64,000 bases of DNA, taken from NCBI GenBank assembly GCA_014843695.1, contig CM026390.1:59278870-59342869 (forward strand), written 5' to 3'. Every line of letters begins with the position of its first letter. Position 1 is the stretch's first letter. The stretch is from Archivesica marissinica. Taxonomy: Eukaryota; Mollusca; Bivalvia; Venerida; Vesicomyidae. Position numbers and translations under genes: made by a program. The notes below the pieces were generated by a model that worked only from the letters and a program-made list of their open reading frames with translations, was not told where the DNA came from and did not search any database. This document shows, one piece after another, positions 11,690 through 23,638 of the stretch.

Positions 11690-14600
11690 TCATTGAACTC
11701 TACTGAGAAAGTCTGCTAGAACATTTTGAGTCCCTTTGATATGTTTAATGGTCAGATTAAATTCTGAGAGACACAGTGCCCATCTTAAGAGGCGTTGATT
11801 GGACGTTTTCGACCTACTTAACCATACAAGGGGATTATGATCTGAATTAATTATTGTTTTGCTTGTGCTTACATATATGCGAAAATGTTCGATACCGGCC
11901 ACTATAGCTAATAATTCCTTCTCTATTGTAGAGTAGTTTTTCTCTCGTGGAATAAGTTTTCGGGAATAAAATGCTACTGGGTGTGGTACTTGGTCAACGG
12001 TCTGAGTCAGTACAGCCGAAATTCCCAAATCGGAAGCATCAGTATAGAGTTCGAACTCTTGGTTAAAGTCAGGGGCCTTCAGTATGGGTTTATTGGTTAA
12101 AGCTTTCTTTAAGGATTCGAAAGCAAGTTGATGTTTATCGCTCCACTGAGTTATGATGTTCCCTGATCGCTTGCCCTTTAATAAGTCAGTCAGGGGAGCG
12201 GCGATCTCAGCGAACTGGGGAATGAATTTCCTGTAAAATCCTACTGATCCCAGATATCCTCGTAATTGTTTCTTGGTCTGTGGGGGAGAGATATTACTAA
12301 TACACTCAACCTTGCTGGAAATTGGTTTGATTTTTCCCGACCCTAATTCATGTCCCAAGTACTTGACTGTTCCAGACCCAATTTTACACTTCTTCGGATT
12401 CAAAGTAACACCACTATCCTCTAGTCTATGAAATGTCCAATCCAAGTGATTTATGTGCTGTGACCATAAATTGGATCGAACAGCAATATCATCCAGATAT
12501 GCGTCGGCAAATCTATCACGGATGGGTTCTGTCGGGGATTGAGCGATTATCTCGTTTATGGCCCTCTGGAAGGTAACTCCACCGTTTTTTAAACCAAATG
12601 GGAGAGTTAATGGTTCAAACAAGCCCCAGGGGGTTATGAACGCTGCAATTTCACTAGCTCGAGGGGTTAGCGGAATCTGCCAGTAACCTTTATTAAGATC
12701 TAAAATTGATATCAGACTCGAACCTGCGACCTGATCAATGAGATCGTCTAATCTCGGGATGGGGAAGGCTTCTCCTCGAGTCAGGTCATTAATTTTCCGA
12801 TAATCAATACATGGTCGCCATTCTGAGTCTGATTTGCGTACCAATATTATGGGAGAGGCCCACTGGCTTCTGCTAGGGCGGATAATTCCTAACTCCAACA
12901 TTTGATCTAGCTCAGTTTTTAATATTTGTTTCTTTTCTGGAGACATGCGGTAGTAAGGCTGGACTACGGGTGAAGCACCTTGCACATCAATATCATGGGT
13001 AACACCGTGGAAACGTCCCAGTTGTCCAGAGAATAAACGGGGGTAACGGTCAAATAACTGACTAATATCGTCCCTGTGGTCTGGGTTTAAATGACTGATA
13101 TCCGGCCAGGTTTTCTTAGGTACGGATTCAAGAGGACTGCAAGGATCGAATTCTTTCTCAATGTCCGTAGGGGCTTGGTAATCTAATAGGGTAGGGTCTT
13201 GGGACTCATACACCGGACTACTATCAGCTAGAGCTGCACCCTCCTCCCTACCTGTCCAGGGCTTCAACTGGTTTACATGCATAACACGGTATTTTACTCT
13301 CTTATCAGGCATGTATATAATATAGGTATGCGACGCTACCTTTTCGTGTACCGGATACGGTCCCTGGAGGGCATTTTTCAGCTTATTACCTTTTAACGGT
13401 AATCGTACTAACACTAATTCACCACGCTGGAATACACGCATTTTCGCTTTCTTACTTCTGTCATACTTTGTTTTACGACCATCTGCGGCCTGTTGTGCAT
13501 TCTCGCTGGCGTCACGTAACGCTTCAGCTAATCTATGACATAATTCTTGTACATAGTTATTTATGGGGATCCCTTCATCCCGCTCATTTCTAGCCCAGAG
13601 ATCATAAGTGGAATCTAGATTATCTCTAGGTTCGCGCCCATATAGAAGGTAGAAGGGAGAATATCCTGTGCTAGAGTGCTCTGCACTTCTATATGCAAAT
13701 AATAGCCAGGGTAGCATCTCATCCCAAGACGATAAAGAGTTCTCCCCAAGGATTCTAAGCATGGTTTTCAATGTACCATTATATTTCTCTATTGATCCGT
13801 TGGTTTGAGGCCTGTAACTCGTGCTAGTTAAGTGACGTATATCGTGCTCGGCTAGGAAGCGTGTGAATGTTTCAGCTATGAAAGCGCTTCCTCGGTCAGT
13901 CAACAGGGTCTGGGGTTTTCCATGTCGAGATATTATCTCGATCAGGGCTTTTTGTGCATTAACAGCTGTCGCTGCGGCGCATGGGAAAGATTCCGTATAT
14001 TTAGTGGCATGATCAATAAAATTCAAGATATACTGGTTCCCATTTATAGTTTTCTTCATGGGTCCAACGAAATCAGCGGATATAAATTTGAATGGTTGGG
14101 ATATAATGGGCAGGGGTTTCAATGGGGCTACAGTGGCTTTCTGTCCCTTACCCGCTCTCTGGCACGGCCCACAGCTATGGCAGAATCGTTTAACATCTGC
14201 GCGGATTCCCGGCCAAAAGAAGCGGCGCTTAATGCGCTTCAGGGTCTTACTAGGTCCCTGGTGTCCCGTACTTAAACTGTCATGGGCGAGTCCCGTTATA
14301 TGATCACGGAATCCCCGTGGAACTACCACCTGATCATATATTTTCCAGGGTCGAACTTTGGACGTGTCTTGAGGTTGTTCTCTCCTCATAAGTAGTCGGG
14401 GTTCGAGCTGGATGTAATATCCTTGCCGAATAGGTGTTCCTTCTTGAGCCATTTCCCAGAGGGGTGCTAAGGTCGGGTCATTATTCTGTTCTTGCAATAA
14501 TTTATCAGGACTCAAATCGTCAATAGAGGGAATATTTTGGGTTTTAACTGTACTGGCTTTCTCAGAGGGGGAATTGATCTCAATTGTATTCCGAAAAGGT

Positions 14601-15832
14601 AAGACATTGTGATTTGTATCGGTCGTGTTTTCTGAGTCTGGGTTGGACGTGACAATTTCATCAAACGGGATAATTTTCTTATTTGAGCGTGTAACCACGC
14701 CACAGGTAATCAAATCAGTGACAGGGGCAGTTTCACAGTCGTTACCTATTATAAGATCCACCCCCGCGGTGCATCTGTGTTTTAATACAGCCACCTTCAA
14801 TGTTCCTTGGTATATTGGACAATCGACGCTAATCTTTGCTATCGGATAATTACCAGGGATATAATTGACACCGCGGATTGTTACCCGTTCACCTGTGTAT
14901 TCTAAATGATCAGCGGTCTGATCAGTAGCCGACAATAAACTAATTGTCGCACCTGAATCTCTCAAATACGTCACTTGTGCGGTGTTATTATTTATGCGTG
15001 CTTGACCTGTATATTTGGCAAGTAATGGATTTACCATCTCGGTATTTTCACATGAGTTCACTGGCTCATTGGTTATAAAGGCTGAACTATGAGTAGTGTT
15101 TGACACTTGGTGTCCGTTTGCTAGGTTTCTAGTACCCCTGTACCTAGGTGAATTGGGATCTGCCCAACACTCTGTTCGTCCGTGGCCATTACGCCTACAA
15201 TAACTACAATATTTTTCTATCCGGGGAGTTCTATGGGTAGCTTGGGAATTATCTATCCTAATATTGGGTCGATACATGGGTGATGGGATATATGGCCTTG
15301 GGGCTGGAGGTCGGCGTTCTGTATATCTGGGTTTCAAATTCGGATATGAATTAATCCGTGTCCTGGGCGCTAATCTGCGATGGAGGTTATATTCATCGGC
15401 CAGGGAAATACATTCCTGGAGAGTAGATGCTTTCTTATCCAGAATGAACAAATTAAGCTCATCACTTAGCTGGGAATCGAATCTATATCTCAAGAGCAGC
15501 TCGATCCAGTTGACCTCGCTCGGATCATTGTTCTCCGTCCATAGAGTCATTTGCTCCCTTAATTCCTTAATGAATTCGGAATATGTCTGCTGAGGTTTCT
15601 TTACCCAAGAGAAGAAATTCTTTCTATATACAGTGGGTGAGAGTCTATATTCATCCAAGATGGCGGCCTTGAGGGTATCGTAATTATTAGCGTCTTGGAC
15701 AGGAAGAGTGGCATATATATCTCTGGCCTTGTCGGACAACTTGTCTATAATATGGACCACCCATGTTTGTTTGGCGACCTGGCTAGCTTCGAACAGTCTC
15801 TCACATGTTGCGAAGAATTTATCTGGCCTCAT
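11690..15832 (-). CDS. gag-pol: Gag-Pol polyprotein of a Ty3/gypsy-class LTR retrotransposon with integrase before reverse transcriptase (Gmr1-like)
   Basis: The 1380-codon frame has no stop or N. Domains in order: retrotransposon gag core (residues about 1-150); CCHC zinc knuckle (C209, C212, H217, C222); aspartic protease with DSGA at 292-295 and LIIGND near 360-365; integrase zinc finger (H517, H524, C554, C557) and catalytic D587, D646, E682 with 35 residues between the last two; a GPY module at 824-826; reverse transcriptase with D1045 and YLDD at 1112-1115; RNase H with D1265, E1304 or E1306, D1332 and D1374. The polyprotein would form particles, process itself, copy its RNA and insert the DNA. 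The order PR-IN-RT-RH is that of Ty1/copia, while all domains look like Ty3/gypsy. This combination is known for Gmr1-like elements. The annotated first Met (RPDKFF) lies inside the gag core, so the true start is upstream and is separated by a frame change. No envelope gene follows. Confidence 0.95.
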   Translation of the reverse strand: MRPDKFFATCERLFEASQVAKQTWVVHIIDKLSDKARDIYATLPVQDANNYDTLKAAILDEYRLSPTVYRKNFFSWVKKPQQTYSEFIKELREQMTLWTENNDPSEVNWIELLLRYRFDSQLSDELNLFILDKKASTLQECISLADEYNLHRRLAPRTRINSYPNLKPRYTERRPPAPRPYIPSPMYRPNIRIDNSQATHRTPRIEKYCSYCRRNGHGRTECWADPNSPRYRGTRNLANGHQVSNTTHSSAFITNEPVNSCENTEMVNPLLAKYTGQARINNNTAQVTYLRDSGATISLLSATDQTADHLEYTGERVTIRGVNYIPGNYPIAKISVDCPIYQGTLKVAVLKHRCTAGVDLIIGNDCETAPVTDLITCGVVTRSNKKIIPFDEIVTSNPDSENTTDTNHNVLPFRNTIEINSPSEKASTVKTQNIPSIDDLSPDKLLQEQNNDPTLAPLWEMAQEGTPIRQGYYIQLEPRLLMRREQPQDTSKVRPWKIYDQVVVPRGFRDHITGLAHDSLSTGHQGPSKTLKRIKRRFFWPGIRADVKRFCHSCGPCQRAGKGQKATVAPLKPLPIISQPFKFISADFVGPMKKTINGNQYILNFIDHATKYTESFPCAAATAVNAQKALIEIISRHGKPQTLLTDRGSAFIAETFTRFLAEHDIRHLTSTSYRPQTNGSIEKYNGTLKTMLRILGENSLSSWDEMLPWLLFAYRSAEHSSTGYSPFYLLYGREPRDNLDSTYDLWARNERDEGIPINNYVQELCHRLAEALRDASENAQQAADGRKTKYDRSKKAKMRVFQRGELVLVRLPLKGNKLKNALQGPYPVHEKVASHTYIIYMPDKRVKYRVMHVNQLKPWTGREEGAALADSSPVYESQDPTLLDYQAPTDIEKEFDPCSPLESVPKKTWPDISHLNPDHRDDISQLFDRYPRLFSGQLGRFHGVTHDIDVQGASPVVQPYYRMSPEKKQILKTELDQMLELGIIRPSRSQWASPIILVRKSDSEWRPCIDYRKINDLTRGEAFPIPRLDDLIDQVAGSSLISILDLNKGYWQIPLTPRASEIAAFITPWGLFEPLTLPFGLKNGGVTFQRAINEIIAQSPTEPIRDRFADAYLDDIAVRSNLWSQHINHLDWTFHRLEDSGVTLNPKKCKIGSGTVKYLGHELGSGKIKPISSKVECISNISPPQTKKQLRGYLGSVGFYRKFIPQFAEIAAPLTDLLKGKRSGNIITQWSDKHQLAFESLKKALTNKPILKAPDFNQEFELYTDASDLGISAVLTQTVDQVPHPVAFYSRKLIPREKNYSTIEKELLAIVAGIEHFRIYVSTSKTIINSDHNPLVWLSRSKTSNQRLLRWALCLSEFNLTIKHIKGTQNVLADFLSRVQ

Positions 15833-16110
15833 AGTCTGGGTACAAATAGGAACAGAAATGTTTGTCTTAGAGGGCCTATTATCTGTATGGAGGGGTTATT
15901 TTGCTGAGATTCCTGATCTCTCTGGATTTCTCTCAGGCGAATCTCCATCTGCATTTTCTCCCTTTGCATTCTTTCCTCCCTGTCCCTTTCTTTCTCTTCT
16001 CTTTCCCTCTCTCTTTCTTCTCTTTGTTTTACTTCTTCCCTCTCTCTTTCCCTCTCTCTTTCTTTCTCATAAATCTCACCCTGACGTTCCAGATTTGCCT
16101 GATTAAAGAA
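15829..16110 (-). pseudogene. N-terminal gag segment of the same element, in a shifted frame and cut by the gap
   Basis: Reading out of the N gap on minus, an open frame encodes a highly charged Glu/Arg/Lys segment (EKEREREREREE and similar), probably a long helix or coiled coil. It continues to QIIGPLRQ and then ends in a stop overlapping the Met of the long frame. The gag core lies in the -1 frame relative to it, with its own in-frame TAA 66 nt before that Met. A single indel between about 15850 and 15895 would explain the break. I cannot tell whether it is a real mutation, a programmed shift or a consensus error. The beginning of gag, the primer-binding site and the 5' LTR would lie in the gap. 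Confidence 0.7.
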
Positions 16111-17110
16111 NNNNNNNNNNNNNNNNNNNNNNNNNNNNNNNNNNNNNNNNNNNNNNNNNNNNNNNNNNNNNNNNNNNNNNNNNNNNNNNNNNNNNNNNNN
16201 NNNNNNNNNNNNNNNNNNNNNNNNNNNNNNNNNNNNNNNNNNNNNNNNNNNNNNNNNNNNNNNNNNNNNNNNNNNNNNNNNNNNNNNNNNNNNNNNNNNN
16301 NNNNNNNNNNNNNNNNNNNNNNNNNNNNNNNNNNNNNNNNNNNNNNNNNNNNNNNNNNNNNNNNNNNNNNNNNNNNNNNNNNNNNNNNNNNNNNNNNNNN
16401 NNNNNNNNNNNNNNNNNNNNNNNNNNNNNNNNNNNNNNNNNNNNNNNNNNNNNNNNNNNNNNNNNNNNNNNNNNNNNNNNNNNNNNNNNNNNNNNNNNNN
16501 NNNNNNNNNNNNNNNNNNNNNNNNNNNNNNNNNNNNNNNNNNNNNNNNNNNNNNNNNNNNNNNNNNNNNNNNNNNNNNNNNNNNNNNNNNNNNNNNNNNN
16601 NNNNNNNNNNNNNNNNNNNNNNNNNNNNNNNNNNNNNNNNNNNNNNNNNNNNNNNNNNNNNNNNNNNNNNNNNNNNNNNNNNNNNNNNNNNNNNNNNNNN
16701 NNNNNNNNNNNNNNNNNNNNNNNNNNNNNNNNNNNNNNNNNNNNNNNNNNNNNNNNNNNNNNNNNNNNNNNNNNNNNNNNNNNNNNNNNNNNNNNNNNNN
16801 NNNNNNNNNNNNNNNNNNNNNNNNNNNNNNNNNNNNNNNNNNNNNNNNNNNNNNNNNNNNNNNNNNNNNNNNNNNNNNNNNNNNNNNNNNNNNNNNNNNN
16901 NNNNNNNNNNNNNNNNNNNNNNNNNNNNNNNNNNNNNNNNNNNNNNNNNNNNNNNNNNNNNNNNNNNNNNNNNNNNNNNNNNNNNNNNNNNNNNNNNNNN
17001 NNNNNNNNNNNNNNNNNNNNNNNNNNNNNNNNNNNNNNNNNNNNNNNNNNNNNNNNNNNNNNNNNNNNNNNNNNNNNNNNNNNNNNNNNNNNNNNNNNNN
17101 NNNNNNNNNN
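16111..17110. other. Assembly gap of exactly 1000 N
   Basis: The run of N is exactly 1000 bases, a round number typical of a scaffold join of unknown size. The left contig ends inside the retrotransposon gag. The right contig begins at the edge of an inverted duplicate of 5925-6101. Open frames spanning the N run have no meaning. Confidence 0.99.
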
Positions 17111-17288
17111 CTTGATAACTCGTTCAACGACACATACCATACCCATGTAGTATAGCCGCAAACAGATGCATACACCAGTCCATGTTTGGCAGTACTAATT
17201 GACTGGATCAAATGGCAGATAGATACAAACATATCTGATAAACTCATTCACCAGCCCCGTATACTAAAGTTATACACAGCCCTTGATA
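17111..17288 (-). repeat. Right arm of the inverted duplication (reverse complement of 5925-6101)
   Basis: The sequence starts CTTGATAACTCGTTCAACG at the first base after the gap and is the reverse complement of the segment ending at 6101. I see no difference between the two by eye. It then passes into the inverted 18-bp minisatellite, as in the left copy. Confidence 0.93.
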
Positions 17289-20200
17289 ATCTGATATATC
17301 CATACACCCTGATAGATCCATAACACCCTGATAGATCCATACACCCTGATAGATCCATACACCCTGATATATCCATACATCTACACCCTGATATATCCAT
17401 ACACCCTGATAGATCCACACATCTACACCTGATAGATATATACACCCTGATAGATCCATACACCCTGATAGATCCATACACCCTGATAGATCCATACACC
17501 CTGATAGATCCATACACCCTGATAGATCCATACACCCTGATAGATCCATACACCCTGATAGATCCATACACCCTGATAGATCCATACACCCTGATATATC
17601 CATACACCCTGATATATCCATACACCCTGATATATCCATACACCCTGATAGATCCATACACCCTGATATATCCATACACCCTGATAGATCCATACACCCT
17701 GATATATCCATACACCCTGATAGATCCATACACCCTGATAGATCCATACACCCTGATAGATCCATACACCCTGATAGATCCATACACCCTGATATATCCA
17801 TACACCCTGATAGATCCATACACCCTGATATATCCATACACCTGATAGATCCATACACCTGATAGATCCATACACCTGATATATCCATACACCCTGATAG
17901 ATCCATACACCCTGATAGATCCATACAACCTGATAGATCCATACACCTGATAGATCCATACACCCTGATATATCCATACACACTGATATATCCATACACC
18001 CTGATAGATCCATACACCCTGATATATCCATACACACTGATATATCCATACACCCTGATATATCCATACACACTGATATATCCATACACCCTGATAGATC
18101 CATACACCCTGATAGATCCATACACCCTGATATATCCATACACACTGATATATCCATACACCCTGATAGATCCATACACCCTGATAGATCCATACACCTG
18201 ATAGATCCATACACCCTGATATATCCATACACCCTGATAGATCCATACACCCTGATAGATACATACACCCTTATAGATCCATACACCCTGATATATCCAT
18301 ACACCCTGATATATCCATACACCCTGATATATCCATACACCCTGATATATCCATACACCCTGATATATCCATACACCCTGATAGATCCATACACCCTGAT
18401 AGATCCATACACCCTGATAGATCCATACACCCTGATATATCCATACACCCTGATATATCCATACACCCTGATAGATCCATACACCCTGATAGATCCATAC
18501 ACCCTGATATATCCATACACCCTGATATATCCATACACCCTGATAGATCCATACACCCTGATAGATCCATACACCCTGATAGATCCATACACCCTGATAG
18601 ATCCATACACCTGATAGATCCATACACCTGATAGATCCATACACCCTGATAGATCCATACACCCTGATATATCCATACACCTGATAGATCCATACACCCT
18701 GATATATCCATACACCTGATAATCCATACACCTGATAGATCCATACACCTGATATATCCATACACCCTGATATATCCATACACCCTGATAGATCCATACA
18801 CCCTGATAGATCCATACACCTGATAGATCCATACACCCTGATATATCCATACACACTGATATATCCATACACCCTGATAGATCCATACACCCTGATAGAT
18901 CCATACACCCTGATATATCCATACACCCTGATATATCCATACACCCTGATATATCCATACACCCTGATAGATCCATACACCCTGATATATCCATACACCT
19001 GATAGATCCATACACCCTGATATATCCATACACTTGATAGATCCATACACCTGATAGATCCATACACCTGATATATCCATACACCCTGATAGATCCATGC
19101 ACCCTGATAGATCCATACAACCTGATAGATCCATACACCTGATAGATCCATACACCCTGATATATCCATACACACTGATATATCCATACACCCTGATAGA
19201 TCCATACACCCTGATATATCCATACACACTGATATATCCATACACCCTGATATATCCATACACACTGATATATCCATACACCCTGATAGATCCATACACC
19301 CTGATATATCCATACACCTGATAGATCCATACACCCTGATATATCCATACACTTGATAGATCCATACACCTGATAGATCCATACACCTGATATATCCATA
19401 CACCCTGATAGATCCATGCACCCTGATAGATCCATACAACCTGATAGATCCATACACCTGATAGATCCATACACCCTGATATATCCATACACACTGATAT
19501 ATCCATACACCCTGATAGATCCATACACCCTGATATATCCATACACACTGATATATCCATACACCCTGATATATCCATACACACTGATATATCCATACAC
19601 CCTGATATATCCATACACCCTGATAGATCCATACACCCTGATATATCCATACACACTGATATATCCATACACCCTGATAGATCCATACACCCTGATAGAT
19701 CCATACACCTGATAGATCCATACACCCTGATATATCCATACACCCTGATAGATCCATACACCCTGATATATACATACACCCTTATAGATCCATACACCCT
19801 GATATATCCATACACCCTGATATATCCATACACCCTGATATATCCATACACCCTGATATATCCATACACCCTGATAGATCCATACACCCTGATATATCCA
19901 TACACCCTGATAAATCCATACACCCTGATCGATCCATACACCCTGATAGATCCATACACCCTGATATATCCATACACCGTGATATATCCATACACCCTGA
20001 TAGATCCATACACCCTGATAGATCCATACACCCTGATATATCCATACACCCTGATAGATCCATACACCCTGATAGATCCATACACCCTGATAGATCTATA
20101 CACCCTGATAGATCCATACACACTGATAGATCCATACACCTGATAGATCCATACACCCTGATCGATCCATACACCCTGATAGATCCATACACCCTGATAT

Positions 20201-23200
20201 ATCCATACACCCTGATATATCCATACACCCTGATATATCCATACACCCTGATAGATCCATACACTTGATAGATCCATACACCCTGATAGATCCATACACC
20301 TTGATAGATCCATACACCTGATATATCCATACACCCTGATAGATCCATACACCCTGACATATCCATACAACCTGATAGATCCATACACCCTGATAGATCC
20401 ATACACCCTGATATATCCATACACCCTGATATATCCATACACCCTGATAGATCCATACACCCTGATAGATACATACACCCTGATAGATCCATACACCCTG
20501 ATAGATCCATACACCCTGATATATCCATACACCCTGATATATCCATACACCCTGATATATCCATACACCCTGATATATCCATACACCCTGATAGATCCAT
20601 ACACATAATAGACAAATACACCCTGATAGATCCATTCACCCTGATAGATCCATACACCTTGATAGATCCATACACACTGATATATCCATACACCCTGATA
20701 TATCCATACACACTGATATATCCATACACCCTGATAGATCCATACACCCTGATAGATCCATACACCCTGATATATCCATACACACTGATATATCCATACA
20801 CCCTGATATATCCATACACCCTGATATATCCATACACCCTGATATATCCATACACCCTGATATATCCATACACCCTGATAGATCCATACACCCTGATAGA
20901 TCCATACACCCTGATATATCCATACACCCTGATAGATCCATACACCTTGATAGATCCATACACCTGATATATCCATACACCCTGATAGATCCATACACCC
21001 TGATATATCCATACAACCTGATAGATCCATACACCCTGATAGATCCATACACCCTGATATATCCATACACCCTGATATATCCATACACCCTGATAGATCC
21101 ATACACCCTGATAGATCCATACACCCTGATATATCCATACACCCTGATAGATCCATACACCCTGATATATCCATACACCCTGATATATCCATACACCCTG
21201 ATAGATCCATACACCCTGATATATCCATACACCCTGATAGATCCATACACCCTGATATATCCATACACCCTGATAGATCCATACACATAATAGACAAATA
21301 CACCCTGATAGATCCATTCACCCTGATAGATCCATACACCTTGATAGATCCATACACCCTGATATATCCATACACCCTGATATATCCATACACCCTGAAA
21401 TATCTATACACACTGATAGATCCATACACCCTGATAGATCCATACACCCTGATATATCCATACACACTGATATATCCATACACCTGATAGATCCATACAC
21501 CCTGATCGATCCATACACACTGATATATCCATACACCCTGATATATCCATACACCTGATAGATCCATACACCCTGATATATCCATACACTTGATAGATCC
21601 ATACACATGATAGATCCATACACCTGATATATCCATACACCCTGATAGATCCATGCACCCTGATAGATCCATACAACCTGATAGATCCATACACCTGATA
21701 GATCCATACACCCTGATATATCCATACACACTGATATATCCATACACCCTGATAGATCCATACACTCTGATATATCCATACACACTGATATATCCATACA
21801 CCCTGATATATCCATACACACTGATATATCCATACACCCTGATAGATCCATACACCCTGATAGATCCATACACCCTGATATATCCATACACACTGATATA
21901 TCCATACACCCTGATAGATCCATACTCCCTGATAGATCCATACACCTGATAGATCCATACACCCTGATATATCCATACACCCTGATAGATCCATACACCC
22001 TGATATATACATACACCCTTATAGATCCATACATCCTGATATATCCATACACCCTGATATATCCATACACCCTGATATATCCATACACCCTGATATATCC
22101 ATGCACCCTGATAGATCCATACACCCTGATATATCATACACCCTGATAGATCCATACACCCTGATCGATCCATACACCCTGATAGATCCATACACCCTGA
22201 TATATCCATACACCCTGATATATCCATACACCCTGATAGATCCATACACCCTGATAGATCCATACACCCTGATATATCCATACACCCTGATCGATCCATA
22301 CACCCTGATAGATCCATACACCCTGATAGATCCATACACCCTGATATATCCATACACCTGATAGATCCATACACCCTGATCGATCCATACACCCTGATAG
22401 ATCCATACACCCTGATATATCCATACACCCTGATATATCCATACACCCTGATATATCCATACACCCTGATAGATCCATACACTTGATAGATCCATACACC
22501 CTGATTGATCCATACACCTTGATATATCCATACACCTGATATATCCATACACCCTGATATATCCATACACCCTGATATATCCATACAACCTGATAGATCC
22601 ATACACCCTGATAGATCCATACACCCTGATATATCCATACACCCTGATATATCCATACACCCTGATAGATCCATACACCCTGATAGATCCATACACCCTG
22701 ATAGATCCATACACCCTGATATATCCATACACCCTGATATATACATACACCCTGATAGATCCATACACCCTGATATATCCATACACCCTGATAGATCCAT
22801 ACACCCTGATATATCCATACACCCTGATAGATCCATACACATAATAGACAAATACACCCTGATAGATCCATTCACCCTGATAGATCCATACACCTTGATA
22901 GATCCATACACCCTGATATATCCATACACCCTGATATATCCATACACCCTGATATATCCATACACCCTGAAATATCTATACACCCTGATAGATCCATACA
23001 CCCTGATAGATCCATACACCCTGATAGATCCATACACCCTGATAGATCCATACACCCTGATAGATCCATACACCCTGATATATCCATACACACTGATATA
23101 TCCATACACCCTGATATATCCATACACCCTGATATATCCATACACACTGATATATCCATACACCCTGATATATCCATACACCCTGATATATCCATACACC

Positions 23201-23440
23201 CTGATAGATCCATACACCCTGATAGATCCATACACCCTGATAAATCCATACACCCTGATATATCCATACACCCTGATATATCCATACACCCTGATATATC
23301 CATACACCCTGATAGATCCATACACCCTGATAGAAAAATCCATACACCCTGATAGATCCATACACCCTGATAGATCCATACACCCTGATAGATCCATACA
23401 CCCTGATAGATCCATACACCAGGATATATCCATACACCCG
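17289..23440 (-). repeat. 18-bp minisatellite array, right copy, inverted
   Basis: The unit on plus is CACCCTGATAGATCCATA, the reverse complement of the 99-5924 unit, with the same variants (GATATATCC, CACACTG, CACCTG, CGATCC). About 340 units are present. The variant block containing ACATAATAGACAAATACA occurs at 20602, 21284 and 22838. It is the complement of the TTTGTCTATTATG block in the left array, so both arrays share higher-order structure. Near 17320-17440 some units carry short insertions (ACATCTACACC). The array decays at 23330-23440. Open frames across it are a by-product of the 18-bp period. Confidence 0.97.
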
Positions 23441-23638
23441 GATGTTTCTGTATTAAGATCCATGCAACATGTATGTTTCAACCACGTGTGCTGCACCATG
23501 TGTTTTAATCATGTGTGTGTATGCAACATGTGCTTGTACAATATATATATTAACCTTGTATTCATAGATCATTATTACATGTGTTAGGGTTCTAGGTCTT
23601 ATATTATAATGAAATGGAAAACATCTACTGTTCATGGA
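23441..23638. other. Spacer between satellite arrays
   Basis: About 200 bp of non-tandem sequence. Near 23464-23535 a CAACATGT / ACCATGTG motif recurs loosely. No gene is seen. Confidence 0.6.

Larger units (their letters stand above)
10380..16110 (-). mobile_element. Ty3/gypsy-class LTR retrotransposon, Gmr1-like, 5' part missing
   Basis: The element consists of the probable 3' LTR, the polypurine tract, a 210-nt untranslated stretch, the gag-pol frame and part of the gag N-terminus. It is oriented on the minus strand, so its 5' end falls in the gap. The intact 4.1-kb frame suggests a young insertion. No target-site duplication can be checked because only one flank is present. Confidence 0.85.

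Noticed and set aside
15829..17247. Open frames that run across the N gap
   Set aside because: Most of their length is undetermined bases, so they are artefacts.
99..23440. Frames of up to 1742 codons through the 18-bp arrays (CMDLSG, VWIYQG, VYGSIR)
   Set aside because: All three forward frames of the unit are open and 17-bp units switch between them. Nothing suggests one preferred frame, as a coding sequence would require.
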